Under the pieces are notes generated by a model. It ran no database searches, had not been told where the DNA came from, and was given only the letters and a program-made list of their open reading frames with translations. A stretch of DNA of 64,000 bases, taken from assembly GCA_002343685.1 (NCBI GenBank), contig DDRS01000017.1:230006-294005 (forward strand), read 5' to 3'. Shown in pieces: positions 18,353-27,542 of this stretch. Within the stretch, counting starts at the first letter, position 1; every line of letters starts with the position of its first letter. Source of the DNA: Thiobacillus denitrificans. Lineage in GTDB: Bacteria > Pseudomonadota > Gammaproteobacteria > Burkholderiales > Thiobacillaceae. Position numbers and translations under genes: made by a program.

Positions 18353-19600
18353 TCACTTCACCCAGTCCAGGGGGTTTACAGGACGGCTCTGATGCCGCAT
18401 TTCAAAATACAGGCCCGTCTCGGGTTGGCCGCCGCTGTTGCCAACCGCAGCGATCGCATCGCCGGGCTGAACCCGGTCGCCCACCTGCTTATACAGACTT
18501 TCATTATTGCTGTACAGGCTCATATAGCCGTCGCCATGGTCAACAATAATGAGGTTTCCGAAGCCGCGCAGCCACTCGGCGAACACCACCTGTCCGGCTG
18601 CGATCGCCTTCACCGCCGTACCTTGGGCGGCCCGGATGAACAAGCCTTTCCAGCTCAGCCCGCCGCCTTCTCTCGGAGCACCAAAGCGGTTCATCAGTTC
18701 CCCAGCAACCGGTAAATGCAGCAAACCTTTCAGCCGAGAGAACGGCTGGCTCGACCGAAAAGCCACCGGCGTATCGGTATTGACCGCCACGGGACGGCGC
18801 TGCTGGCCGGTTGAGCCGCGCTCTGCCTCCCGCTGCTGCGCCTGCCGGGCGGCGCGCGCACGTTCGGCCTCACGTGCCGCCTGCTCCGCCATCACCCGGT
18901 TGAGGCGCTCGACCAACTGGGTCAGGCTGCGTTCATTGCGCTTCAAGGTGGAAATCTCGCGCCGCTGTTGCTGGATTTGCACGGAGAGTTTCTGCAGCAC
19001 CTGCTCGCGGGCGTGCTTGTCGGCCAACAACTTTTGCTGCTCGGCTTCGTGCGCAGCCTGCAATTGCGCCAGGTCGTTTGTCTTCTGCGAGGCTTGTTGC
19101 TGCAAAGCGGACAGTTGCGCCAAGTCGGCACGCAATGTGTCGATCATGGCTTGCTGCGCACGTGAGAGGTGGGCCAGATAGCGCAAATCGCGTGCGGTCT
19201 GGTTGGGGTCCGCACCATTCAGGATGAGCTTGAGCGCATCGCCCTGCCCACGCTGGTAAGCGCCCTTGAGCGTCTGCGCCAGATGGGCCTGCTGTGTGCG
19301 AATACGCGCCGAGGTTGCATCGACCTGTTGTGTCAGCGACTGCAGGTCGCTCTGCGTGCGCTGACGTTCGCCATCCAGCTGCCGTAACTGGCGTACGGCG
19401 TTGCTGATCGCCCGTTCGGACTGGCGCAGCTCGTCGGCCGCTTCCTGGCGATGCGCCTGCGTGTCGCGAAAATCCTGCTGCAGGGTTTGCAGGCGCTGTT
19501 TGAGGGCGTCGAGTTCAGACTGCTTGCGATCGGCCTGGTTGGCGCTGACGCACAACGGCCCGGACAGTGCCAGCAGGACGAAGAGTTGTTTGAAGTTCAC
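18353..19600 (-). CDS. envC: EnvC-like murein hydrolase activator
   Basis: Periplasmic coiled-coil/LytM protein of 415 residues. It has a signal peptide (LFVLLALSGPLCVSA), a long coiled coil (about residues 25-255), then a LytM (M23) domain from about residue 290. The zinc ligands are missing: the usual HxxxD position reads SWKGLFI and the usual HxH reads FEMRH. That fits EnvC, an activator of amidases AmiA/AmiB rather than a hydrolase. It lies between gpmI and ctpA, as in many gammaproteobacteria and betaproteobacteria. Confidence 0.92.
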   Translation of the reverse strand: MNFKQLFVLLALSGPLCVSANQADRKQSELDALKQRLQTLQQDFRDTQAHRQEAADELRQSERAISNAVRQLRQLDGERQRTQSDLQSLTQQVDATSARIRTQQAHLAQTLKGAYQRGQGDALKLILNGADPNQTARDLRYLAHLSRAQQAMIDTLRADLAQLSALQQQASQKTNDLAQLQAAHEAEQQKLLADKHAREQVLQKLSVQIQQQRREISTLKRNERSLTQLVERLNRVMAEQAAREAERARAARQAQQREAERGSTGQQRRPVAVNTDTPVAFRSSQPFSRLKGLLHLPVAGELMNRFGAPREGGGLSWKGLFIRAAQGTAVKAIAAGQVVFAEWLRGFGNLIIVDHGDGYMSLYSNNESLYKQVGDRVQPGDAIAAVGNSGGQPETGLYFEMRHQSRPVNPLDWVK

Positions 19601-19629
19601 CCTGGCGAGCTTACCCGAACCGGACGGGC

Positions 19630-21171
19630 TTACTCAAACTGCACCAGGGCCTCGCCGGTCATTTCAGGCGGTTGCGCCACGCCCATCATCTTCAGCAGGG
19701 TCGGGCTGACATCCTCGAGCGCGCCGGTTTCCGCCAACGTGGCATGGCGTCGCCCAACATAGATCAGCGGTACCAGGTTCATGGTATGCGCGGTATGCGG
19801 CTGACCGGTTACGGCGTCGCGCATCAATTCGGCGTTGCCGTGGTCGGCGGTGATCAGCACTTCCCCGCCCCGCGCCTGCTGCGCGTCCACCACCCGGCCC
19901 AGACAGGTGTCGACCGTCTCGATCGCCTTGATCGCAGCCTGCAGGTCGCCGGTGTGGCCCACCATGTCGGGATTGGCAAAATTGCAGACGATGAGATCGT
20001 ATTGCTGGCTGCCGATCGCGGCGACCAGCTTGTCGGTCACCTCGAAGGCACTCATCTCGGGCTTGAGGTCATAGGTTGCCACGTCGGGGGACGGCACCAG
20101 CACGCGATCCTCGCCGGGAAAGGACACTTCTTCGCCACCGTTGAAGAAAAAGGTGACGTGCGGATATTTCTCCGTTTCGGCGATGCGCAACTGGCGCAAG
20201 CCGAGGTTGGCTGCGTATTCACCCAGGCCATTCTTGATCCGTTCGGGCGGAAAGGCGACCGACACCTGGAAATCGTCGCTGTAGCCGGTCAGCGTGCAAT
20301 AGGTCGCCAGCCGGGGAGTGACTTCGCGCTCGAACTCGCTGAAATCGGGCTCGATGAAGGGCCGCGACAACTGGCGCGCGCGGTCGGAACGGAAATTGAG
20401 AAAAATGACCGAATCGCCGTCCTCCATCTTCACCGGCTTGCCGTCGGGCGGCAGGATGGCCGTGGCCTTGACGAATTCGTCGGTTTCGCCGCGTGCGTAG
20501 GCGGCTTCCAGTCCGGCCAGCGCATTCTCCGCCATGAACTCGGCGCGCCCCTGGGTCAGGAGATCGTAGGCGGATTTGACCCGCTGCCAGCGCCTGTCGC
20601 GGTCCATCGCGTAATAACGGCCGATCATGGATGCGATGTGGCCGACGCCTGCCTGCCCGATTTTCTCGTTGAGACGGCGCAAATAGATCTCGGCGCTTTT
20701 TGGCGGCGTGTCGCGACCATCCAGGAATACGTGCAGACAGACCTTGTGCAGTCCTTCACGTGCAGCCAGATCGAGCAGGGCATGGAAATGCGACTCGTGA
20801 CTGTGCACACCGCCATCCGACAGCAGGCCCAGCACATGCAGCGTCCTGCCATTGTCGCGTGCCAGATGCACAGCGTTCAGCAGGGCCGGATTGGTGTAGA
20901 AATAGCCCGATTCGATGGCGCGGTCGATACGGGTGAACTCCTGATACACCACCCGCCCCGCGCCGATGTTCAGATGCCCCACCTCGGAGTTGCCCATCTG
21001 CCCCTTGGGCAGCCCTACTTCGGATTCCGATGCATGGATAAGAGTATGGGGATTATTCTTCCATAGCCGGTCCCAATTGGGCTTGGCGGCCTGGGCAATC
21101 GCGTTGTCCGCGCTTTCTTTGCGGCAACCAAAACCGTCGAGGATGATGAGGAGAACCGGCACGGTTTTCAT
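19630..21171 (-). CDS. gpmI: 2,3-bisphosphoglycerate-independent phosphoglycerate mutase
   Basis: Glycolytic/gluconeogenic enzyme interconverting 3- and 2-phosphoglycerate via a phosphoserine and two Mn ions. The catalytic serine lies in KGQMGNSEVGHLNIGAGRVVYQE. Other metal-site motifs are LLIILDGFG at the N-terminus and ADHGNAELM near the C-terminus. The 513 residues match the usual length. It is first in the gpmI-envC-ctpA minus-strand operon. Confidence 0.97.
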   Translation of the reverse strand: MKTVPVLLIILDGFGCRKESADNAIAQAAKPNWDRLWKNNPHTLIHASESEVGLPKGQMGNSEVGHLNIGAGRVVYQEFTRIDRAIESGYFYTNPALLNAVHLARDNGRTLHVLGLLSDGGVHSHESHFHALLDLAAREGLHKVCLHVFLDGRDTPPKSAEIYLRRLNEKIGQAGVGHIASMIGRYYAMDRDRRWQRVKSAYDLLTQGRAEFMAENALAGLEAAYARGETDEFVKATAILPPDGKPVKMEDGDSVIFLNFRSDRARQLSRPFIEPDFSEFEREVTPRLATYCTLTGYSDDFQVSVAFPPERIKNGLGEYAANLGLRQLRIAETEKYPHVTFFFNGGEEVSFPGEDRVLVPSPDVATYDLKPEMSAFEVTDKLVAAIGSQQYDLIVCNFANPDMVGHTGDLQAAIKAIETVDTCLGRVVDAQQARGGEVLITADHGNAELMRDAVTGQPHTAHTMNLVPLIYVGRRHATLAETGALEDVSPTLLKMMGVAQPPEMTGEALVQFE

Positions 21172-21207
21172 GAAAAAATTTATATAACCTGACTCGTTTT
21201 CGTGGAA

Positions 21208-21247
21208 ATATTTTAATATATGCGTGATTGCTAATCTATACGCAATC
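21208..21247. promoter_or_regulatory. Inverted repeats upstream of the ArsR-family gene
   Basis: This A/T-rich gap between gpmI and the ArsR gene holds ATATT-TT-AATAT (21208-21219) and GATTGC-N10-GCAATC (21226-21247). Either could be the ArsR operator or part of a promoter. No binding data; visual match only. Confidence 0.35.
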
Positions 21248-21334
21248 CAAAAAGTAAGATTATAAGTAACGCACGGCTGTATTTTGACGGAGTTGGCCGC
21301 GCCGTTACGCGACCCGTAGGACTGAGGAATGAAT

Positions 21335-21658
21335 ATGGCAGCTGACTGGGATCAAGTGGACCTCATGGACAAGGATGAGCACATCGAGCAAGCCTCGCGT
21401 GCGATGAAGGCCATGTCACATCCTCTGCGCCTGAAAATTCTTTGCGTACTGGGCGACAAGGAAGTCAGTGTCCAAGACATCGTCGACCATGTCGGCACGT
21501 CGCAAAGCAATATCTCGCAGCACCTCGCCATCCTGCGCGACAAAGGCGTGCTACGCACCCGCAAGGATGCCAATCGCGTGTTTTATCGCGTGGGCGACAC
21601 CCGCACCCTGAAGCTTCTGGGCATGATGCGCGACGTCTTCTGCGGTTTCACCAAGTAA
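21335..21658 (+). CDS. ArsR/SmtB-family winged-helix regulator
   Basis: Small repressor of about 107 residues. The winged helix is clear: HPLRLKILCVLGDKEVSVQDIVDHVGTSQSNISQHLAILRDKGVLRTRKD. The usual metal-binding CVC on helix 3 is absent (VQDIVDHVGTSQ); cysteines occur only at LCVL and near the C-terminus (FCGF), so a classic ArsR metal site is not visible and a thiol or sulfur signal is possible. The ATG at 21335 has gagga at good spacing; ATG 21329 is the alternative. It is divergent from gpmI and convergent with the cusA-like gene. Confidence 0.9.
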   Translation: MAADWDQVDLMDKDEHIEQASRAMKAMSHPLRLKILCVLGDKEVSVQDIVDHVGTSQSNISQHLAILRDKGVLRTRKDANRVFYRVGDTRTLKLLGMMRDVFCGFTK

Positions 21659-21674
21659 GTCAAGCTGTATCCCG

Positions 21675-21710
21675 GGCCCGGCCACGCGCAAGCGTGCGGG
21701 CCTTGTGTTT
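21675..21710. terminator. Hairpin between the ArsR gene and cusA-like gene
   Basis: The stem GGCCCG plus CACGC (2-base bulge) pairs with GCGTG plus CGGGCC around loop GCAA and is followed by TTGTGTTT. It probably terminates the ArsR transcript and could serve both converging genes. Confidence 0.6.
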
Positions 21711-21722
21711 CGAATGCGCCGC

Positions 21723-24700
21723 TCAATCATTTCCAGTTTGATAATGCGCACCACGCCCCTGCCAACTCCAGTACAGCGCCGGGATGACGAAAAACGACAG
21801 CAGCGGTGCCGTCAGCATGCCACCCACCAACGGCGCGGCAATCCGCTTCATCGCTTCGGAGCCGGCACCATCGCTGAACATGACGGGCAGCAGGCCCGCC
21901 ACGATCACCGCCACTGTCATCATCTTGGGCCGCACACGCATGAGCGCGCCCTGGACAATCGCCTGCCGGAGCACGACGCGATCAACCGACTGGCAGCCCA
22001 ACTGCCGGGATTCCTCGACGGCCTTGTCGATATAGAGCAGCATCACGACCCCGAACTCCGCCGCTACGCCCGCCAACGCGATGAAGCCGACGCCCACCGC
22101 CACCGACAGGTTGTAGCCTAGCCAGTAGACCAGCCAGAACCCGCCTACCAAGGAAAACGGCAGGCAGACAGCGACCAATACCACCTTGCCCGGTTCGCGG
22201 AAGTGCAGGTAGAGCAGCAGCAAAACCAGCAGCACGGTGAACGGAATCAACCACAGCATTTTTTGCCTGGCATGCTGCAGGTTCGCGTACTGGCCGGACC
22301 AGGCGATGGCGTAGCCAGGCGGCAGTTTGACCTGAGTATCGACCGCCTGCCGGGCCGCTTCGACGTAGCCGCCCAAGTCCCGACCTTCGATGTCGAGATA
22401 GACATAGCCGGTCAGGCGTCCGTTTTCGCTCTTGATTTCGGCTGGCCCGTCGGCGATGCGCAGCCGGGCGACCGTCCCGAGCGGCACCTGAATTCCGGAC
22501 GGGGTGGCAATCCGGCTCTCGGCAAGCGTCTCCATCGAGTCACGCAAGGCGCGCGGATAGCGCAGGTTGATGGAAAACCGTTCGCGCCCGTCCACGACCG
22601 TACCGATGTTCTCCCCGCCGATGGCGCTTTGCACCAGGCGTTGCACCGCCGCGACGGTGACGCCGTAACGCGCGGCCTGCGCGCGGTCGATATCGATATC
22701 CATATACCGCCCACCGGTGACACGTTCGCCGAATACGGCGCGTGTTCCGGGAATTTTCTTCAGCGTGGTTTCGAGCGTTTCCGCCAGTGCGGCGATCCCG
22801 GCCAGATCGGGGCCGGTAATCTTGATGCCGACCGCTGTGCGGATGCCGGTGGACAACATGTCGATGCGGGTGCGAATCGGATAGCCCCAGGAATTGGTCA
22901 GCCCGGGCAACCGTACGGCTCGGTCGAGCTTCTGGATCAGTTCCTCTACCGTCTCACCCGGCGGCCATTCATTCCTCGGTTTGAGCAAGATGGTGGTTTC
23001 CAGCATGGACAGCGGCGCAGGGTCGGTTGCGCTGTCGGCGCGGCCAGCCTTGCCGAACACGCGCGCCACTTCCGGCATCTGGCGGATCAGGCGATCGGTG
23101 ACCTGCAGAATATTGGCGGCCTCGTCGACGGATACGCCCGGCAGCGTGGTCGGCATGTAAAGCAGATCACCCTCGTACAGGGGTGGCATGAACTCGCTAC
23201 CCAGGCGGGATACGGGCCATGCCGCGCTGGCCAGCAGCAGAACGGCCAGCAGCAGCACCCGTTTGGGGTGATTCAGCGACGCCAGCAGTGCCGGCCGATA
23301 AAGCGCTTGCAGCACGCGGTTGAGCGGATTGCTGCGCTCATGGACGATGCGGCCGCGAATGAAATAGCCCATCAGCACCGGTATCAGCGTGACGGCCAGC
23401 GCCGCGCTCGCCGCCATGGCATAGGTCTTGGTGTAGGCAAGCGGCGCGAACAGCTTCCCTTCCTGGCCCGAGAGCGCAAAAACCGGCAGGAAGGACACCG
23501 TGATGATGAGCAGCGAGAAGAAGAGCGCAGGACCGACTTCCACCGAACTGGCGCGTGCGACCGCCCAGTAGTCGCTGCCGGGTCCGGCCCGCTCAAGGTG
23601 CTTGTGCATGTTCTCGATCATCACGATGGCCGCATCCACCATGGCGCCGATGGCGATGGCGATGCCCCCCAGAGACATGATGTTGGCGCTGACGCCCTGC
23701 TGCTTCATCACGATGAACGCCGCGAGGATGCCGACCGGCAGGGTGAGCGCAGCAACCAGGGACGAGCGCAGATGGAACAGGAACAGCAGACAGACCAGCG
23801 CCACCATCAAGGTCTCTTCCACCAGTTTGCTGCGCAGATTGTCGATGGCGCGCGCGATGAGGCCGGAACGGTCATACGTGATCACCAGTTCGACGCCGGG
23901 CGGTAGGCCCGCCTGCAGCTCCTTGAGGCGGGCCTTGACGCGTGCCGCGGTTTCCAGCGCATTGCTGTCATAACGCATGACCACGATGCCGCCTGTGACG
24001 TCGCCTTCGCCGTCGAGGTCGGTCACCCCTCGCCGCGCTTCCGGTCCCGTCTGGACATGTGCCACATCCTGCAGCCGAATGGGAACGCCCTCGGCATCCG
24101 TGCCCAGGGGAATCGTGCGGAAATCGTCCAGCGTCTTCAGATAGCCATTGGCGCGAATCATGTATTCGGCGCGCGCCATCTCCATGACCGACCCGCCACC
24201 CGAGAGATTGCTGTCGCGCACCGCCCGGCTGACCTGTTCCAGCGAAATCCCGTAGGCGGCCAGGCGGTTCGGATCCACCTCGATCTGGAACTGGCGTGCC
24301 ATGCCGCCGACGCTGGCCACTTCGGCCACGCCGGGCAGACCCTGCAACTCGTATTTGAGGTAGAAATCCTGGACCGCCCGCAACTGGTCCGCATCGTAGC
24401 GATGGTGGCGATCCACCAGCGCGTATTCGAATATCCAGCCTGTGCCGGATGCATCGGGCCCCAGCGTGGGCGTCACGCCTGCGGGCAGGCGCGACGCCGC
24501 CTGGCTCAGGTATTCCAGCACACGGGAACGCGCCCAGTACGGATCGACGCCATCCTTGAAAATGACGTAGACATAGGACTCGCCGAACATGGAAAAACCC
24601 CGCACCGCCGTGGCGCCCGGCACCGACAACAGGCTCGACGTCAGCGGATAGGTCACCGAATCTTCCACGAGCTGCGGCGATTGGCCGGGATACGCCGTCT

Positions 24701-24848
24701 TGACGATGACCTGGGTATCGGACAGATCCGGTATCGCATCCAGCGCAATATTCTGCGCGGAGTACACGCCCCATGTCGCCAGCAGCAGCGTGGCCAGCAG
24801 CACCAACAATCGGTTGGCGAGCGACCACTCGATGATTCGCCGGATCAT
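21723..24848 (-). CDS. cusA: CusA/CzcA-family heavy-metal RND efflux permease
   Basis: Inner-membrane proton-driven pump, 1041 residues from ATG 24848 (MIRRIIEWSLANRLLVLLAT). The longer open frame upstream reads through cusB out of frame and is discarded. The usual 12 membrane segments and two large periplasmic loops are visible, with GAMVDAAIVMIENMHKH in TM4. The segments LLYMPTTLPGVS and IDMLSTGI match the monovalent Cu/Ag subgroup, whose pump uses methionines there. It sits 2 bases after cusB. No outer-membrane CusC partner is encoded nearby. Confidence 0.92.
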   Translation of the reverse strand: MIRRIIEWSLANRLLVLLATLLLATWGVYSAQNIALDAIPDLSDTQVIVKTAYPGQSPQLVEDSVTYPLTSSLLSVPGATAVRGFSMFGESYVYVIFKDGVDPYWARSRVLEYLSQAASRLPAGVTPTLGPDASGTGWIFEYALVDRHHRYDADQLRAVQDFYLKYELQGLPGVAEVASVGGMARQFQIEVDPNRLAAYGISLEQVSRAVRDSNLSGGGSVMEMARAEYMIRANGYLKTLDDFRTIPLGTDAEGVPIRLQDVAHVQTGPEARRGVTDLDGEGDVTGGIVVMRYDSNALETAARVKARLKELQAGLPPGVELVITYDRSGLIARAIDNLRSKLVEETLMVALVCLLFLFHLRSSLVAALTLPVGILAAFIVMKQQGVSANIMSLGGIAIAIGAMVDAAIVMIENMHKHLERAGPGSDYWAVARASSVEVGPALFFSLLIITVSFLPVFALSGQEGKLFAPLAYTKTYAMAASAALAVTLIPVLMGYFIRGRIVHERSNPLNRVLQALYRPALLASLNHPKRVLLLAVLLLASAAWPVSRLGSEFMPPLYEGDLLYMPTTLPGVSVDEAANILQVTDRLIRQMPEVARVFGKAGRADSATDPAPLSMLETTILLKPRNEWPPGETVEELIQKLDRAVRLPGLTNSWGYPIRTRIDMLSTGIRTAVGIKITGPDLAGIAALAETLETTLKKIPGTRAVFGERVTGGRYMDIDIDRAQAARYGVTVAAVQRLVQSAIGGENIGTVVDGRERFSINLRYPRALRDSMETLAESRIATPSGIQVPLGTVARLRIADGPAEIKSENGRLTGYVYLDIEGRDLGGYVEAARQAVDTQVKLPPGYAIAWSGQYANLQHARQKMLWLIPFTVLLVLLLLYLHFREPGKVVLVAVCLPFSLVGGFWLVYWLGYNLSVAVGVGFIALAGVAAEFGVVMLLYIDKAVEESRQLGCQSVDRVVLRQAIVQGALMRVRPKMMTVAVIVAGLLPVMFSDGAGSEAMKRIAAPLVGGMLTAPLLSFFVIPALYWSWQGRGAHYQTGND

Positions 24849-24850
24849 GT

Positions 24851-26167
24851 TCAGTGGTTGTTCTGCATGCGCTGCACGGAATCGTTCATGGACGCAGCCG
24901 CATCCAGCAGGAACTGCCCGCTCACGGCAACCCGCGCTCCCTCCTGCAACCCGTCGGTGATCTCGACGAAGTCGCCGCTTTCGATGCCTGTTTCCACGGG
25001 AACCGGCATGAAATGCCCGCCTTCCAGCGCCAGCATAACCCGGTTGCCCCGACCAGTACGAATCACGGCCGAACGCGGTACGGCGAGCGCCGTTCGCGGA
25101 TGCGTGGCAATGACGACATCCACGAATGTGCCCGGCCGAAGCTGGCGATCCGTGTTCTTCACCGTCAGGCGCGCCCGCGCGGTGCGAGTCATGCCATCCA
25201 CCGTAGGCAAGGCGAACGCAAGATGCCCGGTCAGCGGCGGTCGTCCGGAATGAGGAAACGTCACCGTCACGTCGTCGCCCTCCCCGACCCATTCGAGCTG
25301 GTCGGGATACAGGACAATGTCGATCCAGACCGTGGCGACATCGGCTACGGTCAGCAGCTTGGTCATCGGCGTCACGTAATCCCCCTCCCGCGCGCCGATC
25401 TGGGTGACAAAGCCGGATCGGGCGGCATATACCGGTACCCGGTCAATCGTGCGGCGGGTGGACTCGATGGCGGCGAGCGTGGCGTCGCTGACATCGGCAT
25501 AGGCGAATTTATCCCGCGTACGGATGCGTTCGCGTGCCAGGCTGGCGGCCATTTGGGCATTCTGGCCGGAATAATCCGTCATGTTTTCCAGCAGCTGATC
25601 CCGCCGTTGCAGCAGCTCGATATATTCGCGCTGGCGCTGCACCAGTTCGGGCGAATAGATCTCATACAGGATCTGCCCTGCGGTGACCCGCTGACCCGGT
25701 GCACTGACATACAGTTTGCGAATCCAGCCGTCGATCTTGGGGCTGATGCTGTAAAGGGAAGTCTCGTCGATTCCGACGTTGCCGTAGGTATGCACCGCCC
25801 GGCTCATACGGTGCGTCGTCACATCCGCCAACCGCATGCCCATGCGCTGCTGCAACGCCGTGTCGACCTGTATGCCCGCTGTGCGATGATCATGTGCAGC
25901 GCCCGTCTCCACCAGGTCCATTCCGCATATCGGGCAGGACCCGGGATGGTCCTGGAGAATATTGGGGTGCATAGGGCAGACCCACATTTTTCGGATGCCC
26001 GCCGTTCCGTCCAGCTGCTCAAGGCGATCCGAAGCCTGCGCGGACTGCACGATGCCATTCGACCTTGCGCCCGGGAGCCGTTCCGCAAAATACGCGACGC
26101 CTGCCATGCAGACAGGAACGGCCAGCAGCACGGCGTAATACAACGTACGAACAAACGACGGGGTCAT
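24851..26167 (-). CDS. cusB: CusB-type RND periplasmic adaptor with metal-binding domain
   Basis: Membrane-fusion subunit of 438 residues linking the CusA-like pump to an outer-membrane channel. After an N-terminal membrane anchor (LYYAVLLAVPVCMAGVAYF) comes a short heavy-metal-binding domain with CPMHP and CPICGM (about residues 63-85). The adaptor core follows, with a barrel-sandwich hybrid and a coiled-coil hairpin (RQREYIELLQRRDQLLENM). Copper or silver is the likely cargo. It is preceded by a small gene with the same metal-binding motif. Confidence 0.92.
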   Translation of the reverse strand: MTPSFVRTLYYAVLLAVPVCMAGVAYFAERLPGARSNGIVQSAQASDRLEQLDGTAGIRKMWVCPMHPNILQDHPGSCPICGMDLVETGAAHDHRTAGIQVDTALQQRMGMRLADVTTHRMSRAVHTYGNVGIDETSLYSISPKIDGWIRKLYVSAPGQRVTAGQILYEIYSPELVQRQREYIELLQRRDQLLENMTDYSGQNAQMAASLARERIRTRDKFAYADVSDATLAAIESTRRTIDRVPVYAARSGFVTQIGAREGDYVTPMTKLLTVADVATVWIDIVLYPDQLEWVGEGDDVTVTFPHSGRPPLTGHLAFALPTVDGMTRTARARLTVKNTDRQLRPGTFVDVVIATHPRTALAVPRSAVIRTGRGNRVMLALEGGHFMPVPVETGIESGDFVEITDGLQEGARVAVSGQFLLDAAASMNDSVQRMQNNH

Positions 26168-26223
26168 GGGAGGAATCCAGCCTGTTACTGACGCGAGTCA
26201 AAGGACCATCCGGATCGCGGCGG

Positions 26224-26517
26224 CTAGACGCTCTTCGGTTTGGCCTTGACCAGTTTCATCTTGCACACGGGGCACTTTCCGGGTTCGTGGCGATGAATCT
26301 CGGGATGCATGGGGCATGTCCAGTTGTCCTCGGCATTGCGCGGTGCGAGCGAATCCGGTCGGCCATTGTCGGACATCCCGGTATGTGTGGCGGGCGCGCC
26401 TCCGTCCTGGCTTGCCGCTTGAGCGGCGTATCCCGGCATGACGCCGGCGAGCATGGCAAGGAACGATACTTTTGCCAGTACGCGTGCGACGGGTTTCGAC
26501 GGTCGTTTGACATTCAT
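26224..26517 (-). CDS. Small secreted heavy-metal-binding-domain protein
   Basis: A 97-residue protein with a signal peptide (about residues 1-34, ending near YAAQA) and a C-terminal heavy-metal-binding domain containing CPMHPEI and CPVCKM. The same motif occurs in the CusB-like neighbour. It is probably a periplasmic copper-binding protein or chaperone that hands metal to the pump or to the copper enzymes NirK and NcgA (inference). It lies between nirK and cusB in the same direction. Confidence 0.85.
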   Translation of the reverse strand: MNVKRPSKPVARVLAKVSFLAMLAGVMPGYAAQAASQDGGAPATHTGMSDNGRPDSLAPRNAEDNWTCPMHPEIHRHEPGKCPVCKMKLVKAKPKSV

Positions 26518-26537
26518 GGGAGTCTCCGTATGTCGAG

Positions 26538-26578
26538 TGGGCGCCGAGCACCTGATTAAGCCGGGTACTCGGCGCCCA
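26538..26578 (-). promoter_or_regulatory. Hairpin downstream of nirK
   Basis: An 11-bp perfect stem, TGGGCGCCGAG with CTCGGCGCCCA, has a 19-base loop and lies between the nirK stop and the small metal-binding gene. It lacks a T-run, so it may be a 3' stabiliser or partial terminator separating nirK from the cus genes. Confidence 0.55.
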
Positions 26579-26592
26579 TCACTTTCCTGCCA

Positions 26593-27528
26593 TCAGCGAA
26601 CGAGGATCTGCTCGCCGTGGCCCATGTTGGGATCGGCATCATTGCTGAACATGATCACTGCGATGGCGCCCGTGAGGGCGGCCTTCAGCGAGTGGGTCAC
26701 AATCGCATTGGCGCCTTCCTTGGGCGAGATCAGGTCGAATGTCGCTGCGTCGCCCGGCCCCACGACAAAGCTCTGCAGGCCATGCTCCACGTTTTTCGGG
26801 TTGCCGCTGGGGTAGACGGCATCCCAGATGCCCGCGATCGGATGGAAAGATGAAAACTCGTTGGGGCCCGCGTTGACGAAGTAGACGCGCACACGCTCGC
26901 CCGGCTTGGCCTGCAACCAACGGGTCGCTGCCGGATCGTGCACCGGGTCATACTTGAAGATGCCGCCGTTGAACATGACGTTGCTCCACTTGTTCTGCAT
27001 CATGTCTTCCTTGGCATCCGGGTTCGGATAGAGCTCGGACTGGATCAGCACATATTCGCGATCCGCTTTCGGCATGGCATGGGCATCCTTCGGATCGACG
27101 ATGATGGTCCCGAACATGCCGCGTGCGATGTGCTGGATCATCGGATCGGAGCCGCAGTGGTAGAAGAACACACCTGGATAATTGGCGGTGAAGGTGTAGT
27201 GCTTCTCCTCGCCCGGCTTGATGGAGCCGAAGTCCTTCACCACATCCAGTCGCGCCGCATGGAAATCCATGGAGTGTGAATTCTTGTTGGTCTTGTCGTT
27301 GATCAGCGTGAACTCAACGGTGTCGCCTTCGGTGACCCGAACCACCGGGCCCGGCACCTTGCCGTCGAAGGTCCAGGTTCGGTACATCGTCCCCTTGTTA
27401 TCGATCGGCAAATCCACTTCCGTTGCGTGCAGCGTGACTTGCACCGTTTTTGCCTCGGCCTGGAATGACAGCATCGACAATGCCGTCACGCCTGCCAGCG
27501 CCATCCCCAGCATCTTGTTTTGTTTCAT
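26593..27528 (-). CDS. nirK: Copper-containing nitrite reductase NirK
   Basis: Periplasmic trimeric enzyme reducing nitrite to nitric oxide. It has 311 residues with a signal peptide (about 1-26) and two cupredoxin domains. All key residues are present: type 1 copper His85, Cys125, His133 and Met138; type 2 copper His90, His124 and His279; catalytic Asp88 and His229. The loop between Cys125 and His133 is one residue shorter than in the Alcaligenes-type enzyme. It is last in the ncgA-ncgB-ncgC-nirK order known from Nitrosomonas europaea. The ribosome site aaggag lies 7 bases upstream of the ATG. Confidence 0.94.
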   Translation of the reverse strand: MKQNKMLGMALAGVTALSMLSFQAEAKTVQVTLHATEVDLPIDNKGTMYRTWTFDGKVPGPVVRVTEGDTVEFTLINDKTNKNSHSMDFHAARLDVVKDFGSIKPGEEKHYTFTANYPGVFFYHCGSDPMIQHIARGMFGTIIVDPKDAHAMPKADREYVLIQSELYPNPDAKEDMMQNKWSNVMFNGGIFKYDPVHDPAATRWLQAKPGERVRVYFVNAGPNEFSSFHPIAGIWDAVYPSGNPKNVEHGLQSFVVGPGDAATFDLISPKEGANAIVTHSLKAALTGAIAVIMFSNDADPNMGHGEQILVR

Positions 27529-27542
27529 TTTGAAGCTCCTTG

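Noticed and set aside
22203..23906. 567-residue plus-strand frame inside cusA
   Set aside because: Complement of a well-defined RND permease; glutamine/arginine/histidine-rich, no motifs.
24849..25292. Possible 148-residue N-terminal extension of the cusA-like protein
   Set aside because: It is out-of-frame cusB sequence; the family N-terminus MIRRIIEW starts exactly 2 bases after the cusB stop.
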